From NCBI GenBank assembly GCA_907163375.1, contig CAJQUW010015343.1, positions 38,146 to 102,145 of the forward strand: DNA of 64,000 nucleotides, in the 5' to 3' direction. Position numbers and translations under genes: made by a program. This DNA is from Prostheceraeus crozeri (taxonomy: Eukaryota; Platyhelminthes; Polycladida; Euryleptidae). This document shows, one piece after another, positions 21,512 through 28,960 of this stretch. Numbering within the stretch: position 1 is the first letter of the stretch; each line of letters starts with the position of its first letter. The notes beneath the pieces were generated by a model. That model was not told the origin of the DNA and made no database searches. It saw nothing but the letters and a program-made list of their open reading frames with translations.

Positions 21512-22560
21512 CTTCAGCAAATTATCCAACCAACCCAACAAATTGGAGAGATAAGAATTTCTCATATTTAGAATGGGACGATACGGAGGATTGTTGATAT
21601 TTTTGTGGACTTTCGGGAGTCCGTACAATCTCGCGGGTCGAGAACCAACAGATTTAAGTTTATCAATGATATCATTGTTTAAAAGCTTCTTTGACTTCAA
21701 ACTTTGGAGCTTTCGATTAAATCTCTCCTCTTCAAGAATGAAGGGATCTTTTTTCGAACGTTTATCATACTTGTAGGGTTTGAATTTGGAATTGTCTTCT
21801 AAAATTCTATCAATCTTTTCGACGTAAGAAGAGCGATCTTCAATGAAAACGCCATTGCCTTTGTCAAAGCGACAGACAACAATCGTTTTATTTTGAACTA
21901 GCTTACGTAGAGATTTGAAATGTTTGGACCATTTCATCGAAAACGTTTGTTTCGAGAAGTAATTTTTGAAAATGCCTCTGAATTTACAGATGAAATCATT
22001 ATCAACGGAAACATGCCTTTTGATTCTATGAATAAGACCTTCAGCCTCCGCTTTCTGAATATTCATGTTGAAATTTTGTTGGGGCAGGGACATCGATATC
22101 CCAAGAGAAAAAAGTTCTTCTTCTTCCTTCGACAGCCTATAGGAAGAAACATTGACTATAGGAGTCACATTCTTCGTCGATTCCATTTTAGTAGGGGTTT
22201 GCTGATTTTTTAAACTACTCAACTTCTTGGCATGAATTTTCGAAATACGACTTTCGACTTTGATCAACGTATGGTCAATAATTGATTGAGCAACTGTTTT
22301 ATCATTATCACTTTTGGCCTTGAGATCTATTGAGGCCTTACCAATCTCCTTTCGCAATTCCTTTTGCAACGTCTATCGGATCAGCTGCTTCGAGGATTTC
22401 AGAGGAGCAGGAATTTTGAAATGTAGGAACTTTGGTATCACACCACTTTCATGACAATCTTTGAGAAATTTCACACGTAGTTCTGCCCTGGTTACTTTGT
22501 CACCAATCTATGTTGCAATCTTCACCTGAGCTTGGAAATTCGGGCCAAGGGTTGGCTTGA
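21491..22560 (-). pseudogene. PLE-2 N-terminal region and first half of RT
   Basis: A 292-codon open part (22369-21491) reads through a basic N-terminal linker, EEEELFSLGISMSLP, KTIVVCRFDKGNG (RT block), LYGLPKVHK and YRPILNMRNSYLSNLLGWL, which are early PLE RT blocks. It then runs straight into the terminal repeat, which supplies its last residues (LHLNL). Upstream to about 22560 the same frame continues with KVTRAELRVKFLKDCHESG, broken by stop codons. The catalytic YLDD half and the nuclease are absent: the coding region was cut and joined to the terminal repeat. Confidence 0.8.
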
Positions 22561-22565
22561 TAATG

Positions 22566-22806
22566 TTCAGACATAACGTGCCCAATTTGAACATATTTTG
22601 AAAGAAAAACAACTATGTTTCTATCAACCGAACATGTTTCGGAATGTTCAGCGGTACAGGAATCCGATAAAACAACAGAAGTAAGCTTATATACAGATCA
22701 GCGTAAAATGCAAGAACCGATATCCATCAAATATGACGTGTAAAACTATGATGCTATGTACAGGCGAAAAATGACGTCATGAAAATCACAAATTCAAGTG
22801 CAAGGG
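22566..22806 (-). repeat. PLE-2 terminal repeat, copy 2 (direct)
   Basis: Direct repeat of 21249-21511 with two small internal deletions. One removes most of stem II of the hammerhead-like motif, so this copy is not predicted to fold as a ribozyme. Confidence 0.85.
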
Positions 22807-22985
22807 CACTGAGCCATTCCTTTCATTAGATAGCATATCGATATTTTCTTTCAGAAGAATAGACTCCAAGATAAGAGGATAGGCTGATGCACCGATAATA
22901 GAGAAATTTTCAGCTTTAGGATGGTGCTCATGTAAAGAGATTTCAGTGGCTACGGGATAGGCTTTCAAATGCTCGCTGATTCGAG
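22786..22985 (-). pseudogene. PLE-2 GIY-YIG endonuclease C-terminal fragment
   Basis: It reads RISEHLKAYPVATEISLHEH, then FSIIGASAYPLILESILLK and LSNERNGSVPL. This is the C-terminal part of a PLE GIY-YIG domain, including the conserved Glu region, and closely resembles the fragment at 26475-27000. Its right side is fused to an inverted terminal repeat, and its left side runs into the direct terminal repeat. It is only a tail of the enzyme. Confidence 0.78.
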
Positions 22986-23201
22986 CACTTGAATTTGTGA
23001 TTTTCATGACGTCATTTTTCGCCTGTACATAGCATCATAGTTTTACACGTCATATTTGATGGATATCGGTTCTTGCATTTTACGCTGATCTGTATATAAG
23101 CTTACTTCTGTTGTTTTATCGGATTCCTGTACCGCTGAAGATGGAATGATCATTACATTCCGAAACATGTTCGGTTGATAGAAACATAGTTGTTTTTCTT
23201 T

Positions 23202-23205
<4 letters not shown>
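22986..23205 (+). repeat. PLE-2 terminal repeat, inverted copy 3
   Basis: Inverted relative to copies 1 and 2 and cut off at its outer end by an (AT)n tract. Inverted partial copies at the 5' side are a known outcome of PLE insertion. It carries an intact hammerhead-like motif. Confidence 0.85.
23131..23175 (+). ncRNA. hammerhead-ribozyme-like motif, inverted PLE-2 repeat
   Basis: Identical in the core to the motif at 21310-21354: ACCG, CTGAAGA (23135-23141), stem II GGAATG/CATTCC, GAAA (23162-23165), CATGTT and CGGT (23172-23175). The predicted cut is after 23171. It is on the plus strand because this repeat copy is inverted. Confidence 0.7.

Positions 23206-23240
<35 letters not shown>
23206..23240. 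repeat. (AT)n microsatellite between PLE-2 and the RT/GIY-YIG element
   Basis: TA run that truncates the PLE-2 inverted repeat on one side and meets the 566-bp inverted repeat on the other. Confidence 0.95.
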
Positions 23241-23246
<6 letters not shown>

Positions 23247-23806
23247 TAATAAAAGTTAAAAGTTTTTCAATACGTAACTATTAGTACTATAGTTTCACGG
23301 CCATTCGACCGATTTTCAAACGTTACAACTATGGAAAGAAACATTTTAAAGTCAGTATGAGAGATGGCAAGGTGTAGAGATAGAATAGCTGTTGATATAT
23401 AAACGTTCATAGATGTTTCATTGATGACAATAGGTATTTCTTTCTGTGCCTGCACGTTGAGATGATCTCCGTCTTCTTGTTCAGCATTTCCTTGCACTCC
23501 TTCGTTAAGAACTGGTACTTTTCTTCGAGACAAAGCATGCACTTTTGTGTTCCACATTTGTATTTATTTGTTGTTCGCAAGACTTTCCATTTGATGTTAT
23601 ATTCCTTGTTCTTTTCTTTCAGAGTCCAAACATACTTCGATAGTGTAGTTTCATTCTTATATCTTGTGTTTGTAAATGACTTTTTATGATTGTTGTATCT
23701 TGTTTTGAATTCTTCTTCCGTTTGTCCAATGTAAATTTTCTTTTCGTCTTCTGTTGTTACAGTTGCTTGGTAGACAACACATTGCTTGAGGCAATTACCA
23801 TCTAAA
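23241..23806. repeat. left 566-bp inverted repeat (contains C-terminal codons 577-708)
   Basis: Arm of the inverted pair with 25575-26140. It contains the end of the RT/GIY-YIG ORF and its 3' untranslated part. Confidence 0.93.
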
Positions 23807-25533
23807 GGGCATGATTTTTTATCTCTACAATTGCATGTTCTTTCTTCTTGATTTTTGTCTTCCTTTGGCTCCAATATTTTTGCATTGTGTTGACTGATTA
23901 TTTGTTTCATGTTTTGCATGCAACTGTAGCTTACTTTTATAGTATTTCTATTAAACAGCTTTCTGTATCGGTGATTCGTTGGGAAAAATTGATCTACCAA
24001 TTTCAGGAATTGACGTCCTATATTGGTTTTCACGCTTTTGCTGTATGGTGGGTTGAACCATATTATTTTTCGCTTCCTTTTTGATTTTGTTTCACTCTGT
24101 TGATTGAATTTCAAGGTTTTATCATATCCACCTTTTTTGAGTGCATTTTGATAGTAGTCTTTGACTTTGTCGAATTCATTGATATCAGATGACAATGTTG
24201 TAAGTCTCGTTTCTATCATTTTGGGAAGATTTCTTATGATTATTGGTGGGTGGTTGGAATTTTTGTCCACATATATTGTTGTATTGTTTGGTTTCACATA
24301 TGGTCGGTGTTTACCGGATTTTAGGTCAAAGAAAATGTCAAGATATTCCGTTGTTTGTAAATTGCATTCAACTGTAATCTTCAAATTATGCTGTTTGAAT
24401 ATTTCGATAATATCTTTCCGGGCTCTGTCGGTTTTTGGTCCTGATGCTTTTTTCATGATTGCCAAGCCATCGTCTCTAAACAAACCGATGTTGTTGATCC
24501 CAAATATTTTTGTTAGGTTGCTCATTATGAAAAGGCCGACCAATTCACACGTTTCAGCTCCATCGTAACTGCCCATCGTTACATCAAACATGTCTTGGCT
24601 TGTTCTTTTTATCCATGTGCTTGATCTATCAAATAACAACGATTTTTTCGCATGTAAGATTGTTTCCACCTCGAGATCAGTTATGTTTGTATATTGTTTG
24701 GCGAATTCAATACTTTTTAGAAGTAGATCCTTTGTTATCGATGGATAGAAGTCGACTATATCAAACTTCATGAACTTGCATTGATGCTTGTTGTCTATAT
24801 CTTTGAACCAGTCTATGACAGCTTTGGATTGTCTCCATTGTAGGATGTGGGTCGCATTTCGAATTGCAGCGTTGTGTTTATCCAAAATTTTCTTGCTGAT
24901 CAATCCTATTTCAGACTTCGCGGGATTGATTAGTCTGCATTTCAAGCTGCTTTGGAAGTTTTCTTTATGATCTTTGAATGTCAAAAATGCCGGTTTTTCT
25001 GAGTAGTGTTCCATTCGGTTTTCGACTCGATATGTTTTTGCGATTTGTTGGGCTTCTTTATTGATTTTCTTTGTCAGAATTGGATCAGATTTTTTATAGG
25101 TTTGCGTTACATTGTCATTTAATACTTTGCAATAATTTTCTTTCTTGATTTCATAAAGGTTGTTTGTTTTATCAGCAAATACCAAAATATTGTTCGATTT
25201 CTGTATTTCTTTCTTGTCCTTGTTCAACTGTCTGAGAAATTTGTTGTTCCCGGGGTCTCTGAATTGTATCTGTTGGATTAAATCATAAAGAGATTGTTCA
25301 AACGCTTTCAAATGTTCATCCTGTGGCGGGCATTTGTTTGTTTTTAGTCCATATGTTTCAACAATGGTAACATCTTGCTCATCACTTTCAGGTTGATTGT
25401 AAAAATAAACTTTCCATCTTATTCGCATGATAAAACTCTCCACTTTCGATATTAAACATTTTGTGTAAGACTCTTTTGATGGTATTGGGATGTTTTTCAT
25501 TGAATAGTCATAGTGTTTTTGTTGAAGATCCAT
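23407..25533 (-). CDS. RT with C-terminal GIY-YIG endonuclease, 708 codons, intact
   Basis: One uninterrupted frame from the ATG at 25533. Order of parts: N-terminal region with SYTKCLISKVESFIMRIRW (22-40); RT with KCRLINPAKSEIG (198-210), KFDIVDFYPSI (first catalytic Asp 258), TMGSYDGAETCELVGL (319-334) and LFRDDGLAIM (catalytic Asp pair 354-355); a basic linker; a Cys cluster CNCRDKKSCPLDGNC (568-581); GIY-YIG nuclease with VVYQATV and YIGQT (601-605), Arg 612; and a final CMLCLEEK/CRHR metal-binding tail. It belongs with Penelope-like retroelements by domain order, though its RDD motif and Cys-rich nuclease set it apart from PLE-1 and PLE-2. It would copy RNA into DNA at a nicked site. All hallmark residues seen are present, so it may still be active. 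Confidence 0.88.
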   Translation of the reverse strand: MDLQQKHYDYSMKNIPIPSKESYTKCLISKVESFIMRIRWKVYFYNQPESDEQDVTIVETYGLKTNKCPPQDEHLKAFEQSLYDLIQQIQFRDPGNNKFLRQLNKDKKEIQKSNNILVFADKTNNLYEIKKENYCKVLNDNVTQTYKKSDPILTKKINKEAQQIAKTYRVENRMEHYSEKPAFLTFKDHKENFQSSLKCRLINPAKSEIGLISKKILDKHNAAIRNATHILQWRQSKAVIDWFKDIDNKHQCKFMKFDIVDFYPSITKDLLLKSIEFAKQYTNITDLEVETILHAKKSLLFDRSSTWIKRTSQDMFDVTMGSYDGAETCELVGLFIMSNLTKIFGINNIGLFRDDGLAIMKKASGPKTDRARKDIIEIFKQHNLKITVECNLQTTEYLDIFFDLKSGKHRPYVKPNNTTIYVDKNSNHPPIIIRNLPKMIETRLTTLSSDINEFDKVKDYYQNALKKGGYDKTLKFNQQSETKSKRKRKIIWFNPPYSKSVKTNIGRQFLKLVDQFFPTNHRYRKLFNRNTIKVSYSCMQNMKQIISQHNAKILEPKEDKNQEERTCNCRDKKSCPLDGNCLKQCVVYQATVTTEDEKKIYIGQTEEEFKTRYNNHKKSFTNTRYKNETTLSKYVWTLKEKNKEYNIKWKVLRTTNKYKCGTQKCMLCLEEKYQFLTKECKEMLNKKTEIISTCRHRKKYLLSSMKHL

Positions 25534-25574
25534 TATTTATAAAACCAGAGTGCTCAACTATTTGGAGCTTTATG

Positions 25575-26140
25575 TTTAGATGGTAATTGCCTCAAGCAAT
25601 GTGTTGTCTACCAAGCAACTGTAACAACAGAAGACGAAAAGAAAATTTACATTGGACAAACGGAAGAAGAATTCAAAACAAGATACAACAATCATAAAAA
25701 GTCATTTACAAACACAAGATATAAGAATGAAACTACACTATCGAAGTATGTTTGGACTCTGAAAGAAAAGAACAAGGAATATAACATCAAATGGAAAGTC
25801 TTGCGAACAACAAAAAAATACAAATGTGGAACACAAAAGTGCATGCTTTGTCTCGAAGAAAAGTACCAGATCTTAACGAAGGAGTGCAAGGAAATGCTGA
25901 ACAAGAAGACGGAGATCATCTCAACGTGCAGGCACAGAAAGAAATACCTATTGTCATCAATGAAACATCTATGAACGTTTATATATCAACAGCTATTCTA
26001 TCTCTACACCTTGCCATCTCTCATACTGACTTTAAAATGTTTCTTTCCATAGTTGTAACGTTTGAAAATCGGTCGAATGGCCGTGAAACTATAGTACTAA
26101 TAGTTACGTATTGAAAAACTTTTAACTTTTATTATATTTA
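25575..26140. repeat. right 566-bp inverted repeat (orphan plus-strand GIY-YIG copy)
   Basis: On the plus strand it encodes the nuclease tail LDGNCLKQCVVYQATV ... SSMKHL, nearly identical to codons 577-708 of the minus-strand gene. It has no start, so it is a truncated 3' copy and not a gene of its own. Confidence 0.92.
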
Positions 26141-26193
26141 TAATAGCTCTATTTAATAATATTGAGCACTTTGATAACCATTTCTTCAATCAA

Positions 26194-26195
26194 AA

Positions 26196-26232
<37 letters not shown>
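26194..26232. repeat. (AT)n microsatellite
   Basis: A-rich stretch followed by about 16 AT units, immediately left of the next PLE terminal repeat. Confidence 0.95.
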
Positions 26233-26235
<3 letters not shown>

Positions 26236-26236
<1 letters not shown>

Positions 26237-26474
26237 TGTATATTCAAACATAGAGAGCCCAATTTCAGCATATTTTCAAATGAAAACAACTTTGTGTTTT
26301 GGAGCAACCGAACATGCTTCAGAATCTCATGGATTCCATCATCAGCGGTAAAAAGAAGTCAGAAACACACACAGAAGTCAGTTTATATAAGAGTTCTTAA
26401 AACAATGTCAAAGCATGTGAACAGATATCTCACAAAAACGAACTGAAGGTCAAAGTACATCGAAATATGCCAAT
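26236..26474 (-). repeat. PLE-4 terminal repeat, diverged relative of the PLE-2 repeat
   Basis: It shares blocks with the PLE-2 repeat in the same order (CCCAATTT, AGCATATTTTCAAATG, CCGAACATG, CAGCGGTA, GAAGTCAGTTTATATA) but is clearly diverged, so it marks a second PLE subfamily. It contains its own hammerhead-like motif. Confidence 0.7.
26307..26349 (-). ncRNA. hammerhead-ribozyme-like motif, PLE-4 repeat
   Basis: In sense orientation: ACCG, CTGATGA core, stem II GGAATC/GATTCT, GAAG where the hammerhead has GAAA, CATGTT and CGGT. Stem II differs from the PLE-2 motif in sequence yet still pairs, while the core and stem I are kept. That pattern suggests selection for structure. The GAAG change would need a G-U closing pair and may weaken cleavage. 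Confidence 0.6.
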
Positions 26475-27000
26475 TCATAGCTTTAGATTCAGAGGTATGG
26501 AACCATTCCTTTCATTCGACAATAGGTCAGCATTGTTTTTAATCATAATAGATTCTAAGACAAAAGGATGCTTGGACACTCCCACAACCGAGAAATTTTC
26601 GGGCTTCGGGTGATGTTCATGCATAGAAATCTCAGTGGCCACAGGGTAGGTAGGCTTTTAGATGCTCATTGATACGAGTGGCTAGATGACGCTTGGTTGC
26701 GCCAATGTATCGCATTGTGCAGCGATCACACGTATATAAATACGTAACATTAGATTTCAGGCCAATCGCAACAATGTCTTTATTGTTGAAATGATTCAAA
26801 ACCTTATTGGAATTGAATACAGGGCAAATTTTTACTTTCTTGAATTTATCGTTAATCTCGGCCATGCGCCTTTTCAGATAATTGTAACCATTGTCAGTGA
26901 AAGGAATCGACCAATAGACCTTCTGCACATCACTCTCACAATTATCAGATTGTGATTGCTGGCATTTATTTAAAGTAGCACGTTGAATTTTATCTATATC
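26475..27000 (-). pseudogene. PLE-4 GIY-YIG endonuclease fragment
   Basis: Reading leftward: VYWSIPFTDNGYNYLKRRM, then a thumb-like stretch, SNVTYLYTCDRCTMRYIGAT (GIY-YIG motif), RHLATRINEHLKAY, and after a frame change EISMHEHHPKPENFSVVG and LLSNERNGSIPLNLKL with stop at 26475. This is the complete nuclease of a PLE closely related to PLE-2; the RT is absent. It lies directly upstream of its own terminal repeat, as expected for a 5'-truncated copy. Confidence 0.82.
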
Positions 27001-27423
27001 TCTATCTATATGAGTTGATTTTTTTATCAGTATGATGATATGCCGATGGGCTCTAAGTTAACGCCAACAATGGCGGCTTCATGACCTCTCGAACCTTTTT
27101 TGAATCAAGTCAAAAGGACTTGTAGAAGCAAAGTTACAAGCCTTTAAAGTTATGGAGTCTTTTGTGGTCTGGAGACTGGGCCATCTCCTGGCTCTCCACT
27201 CACCCTGACACCTTAGGTAAGTGCGGCAATCGAAAAATCTGCCACGGTTTTTAGAGATTTCCAATGCTATCATCGGAGCTCCGGAGTTTACCTACCCCAA
27301 CCAAGTCGGAAGGAAAACTGATTCCCACAAGTAGAGACTCCACTTATATAGTTTGTGGCGATCAGCTGATGACGTAATCTCAATCATCCAAAACTTTAAA
27401 CACTTCTATCTCCAGTTATAGTG
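27001..27423. other. no gene seen
   Basis: Non-coding sequence leading into the tandem repeat block. Confidence 0.45.
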
Positions 27424-28960
27424 CTCCGATTGACTTCATATTTTGACAGTCACGTTTTCTCGCTCTAACCTTTCATTTAAGCTATCCTTCGACTATCTAC
27501 GATTACCAGAAGCCGAGTTGAAAAAACTCTGTTGCTTTTTCAAACTATCTAAAATCTTGGAAAATGCACAAAAAGTCAATTTTAAACAAGCTCTCATTTG
27601 GAAACGAAACCTTCCACAGATCTGAAAAGGTAGGATCCCAGAGAACAAAGTGCGGTGTTTCCACTAAAAGAAACCGGAGTTCTTCATTCAATTTCATTCC
27701 TGATATAGTCGTCACCAAAGTAGGCTACAATTTAACATTTTCATGAAAAAAAAATCTTAAGTGTTAACCCATAGTGAAGGTTAGCACTTTTCTCTCCGAT
27801 TGACTTGAAAATCACCCTACTCATGCAACATTGTACATAGAGTCCGAATCTGCCCTCCGTTTGTCCATCCAGACACTCCTTCACACCGAAATACGACCTT
27901 TCTCATTCCAAAACATCCACTTTCTAACTCTACCGTTTTTCGGAGATTCCTGACATTCTCAAGTCACTTTCCACTCTAAACCAAGGAACACTTGGACAAA
28001 CGATGCCTTCCACTGCATTGGTCTCACTCTTAGCTTTCAAACGAGCTATGGCACGACTCTCAACGATCACTCCCACCCAAGTTGGAAGTTTGACAGGAGA
28101 GGGGGGTCAGAACTTTTTCTCTCCGATTCCGCTGGAAATCACCTCCCTAACCCAAAATTTCACGTACAGTCCGAATCTGCCCTCAGTTTTCGTGTCCGAT
28201 GCTTCGTTCGCCCGCTAGAGCCATTTTCGTAAAAATTCTAACTCTGTCGTTCTTTGGTGATGGTCAAAATTCTTAAAGTTACTCCCACACCTCAACGAAA
28301 GAACGTAGAGACAAGCCGTTTCGTCCACTGAATTCGTCTCAGCTCCTTCTTAGCTTTCAAACGAGCTATCACACGACTTTCTACCATCTTTAGAACCAAA
28401 GTTGGAAGATACCCTGCCGAGGGGGGATCAGCACTTTTTCTTCCGATTGAGCTGGAAACAACCTACCTAAACCAAAATTTCACGTATAATACCATCCGAG
28501 CACTCCTTCTGCCCGAAATACAACTTTTCTCACCCCAAAACGTCCAAAACCCACCTTTTTCTAACTCTGTCGTTTTTCGGAGATTCCTGGCATTTTCAAT
28601 TCATTTTCCACTCTAAACTCAGGAAAACTTGGACATATGATACTTTCCACTGCATTTTTCTCACTCTTAGCTTTCAAACGAGCTATCACACGACTTTCTA
28701 CCATCTCTGGAACCAAAGTTGGAAGTCTGACTGGGGGGGGGGGGTTTTCAGAACTTTGTGTCATCGATTCACTTGAAACTCACCCTCTAGATGCAGAATT
28801 GCAGGTAGAATCCGAATCTGGCCTCCATTTGTCCATCCGAGCCCTCTTTCTGCCCGAAATACAACCTTTCTCACCCCAAAACATCCAAAACCCACCTTTT
28901 TCTACCATCTCTGGAACCAAAGTTGGAAGTCTGACTGGGGGGGGGGGGAACGGTTTCCTC
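27424..28960. repeat. diverged tandem repeat, unit about 320 bp, with G12 runs
   Basis: The anchor CTCCGATT (or CTTCCGATT, TCATCGATT) recurs at about 27424, 27794, 28121, 28440 and 28762, giving spacings of 370, 327, 319 and 322 bp. Each unit carries TAGCTTTCAAACGAGCTAT (28032, 28351, 28670), AAAGTTGGAAGTCTGAC and a G-rich stretch. The G-rich stretch has grown to 12 Gs at 28733-28744 and 28937-28948. No consistent reading frame runs through the units. It looks like a small satellite or duplicated intron segment. Confidence 0.78.

Larger units (their letters stand above)
23241..26140 (-). mobile_element. Penelope-like RT/GIY-YIG retroelement with 566-bp inverted ends
   Basis: The unit consists of a complete minus-strand ORF (25533-23407) plus an inverted second copy of its 3' end. 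The 566-bp arms are 23241-23806 and 25575-26140, with only about two differences noticed by eye, implying a very recent origin. AT tracts lie next to both outer ends. The structure (full copy preceded by an inverted 3' partial copy) is familiar from Penelope-like insertions. Confidence 0.82.

Noticed and set aside
25575-26140. Plus-strand GIY-YIG frame as a separate gene
   Set aside because: It has no start codon or upstream domain and is an exact inverted copy of the 3' end of the neighbouring minus-strand gene.
26162-26446. Frame with a repeated IYIYIY stretch as a protein
   Set aside because: The repeat is a translation of the (AT)n microsatellite, and the rest lies in a PLE terminal repeat.
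28561-28764. Minus-strand 67-codon frame in the tandem repeat as a gene
   Set aside because: The frame is not kept across the other repeat units.
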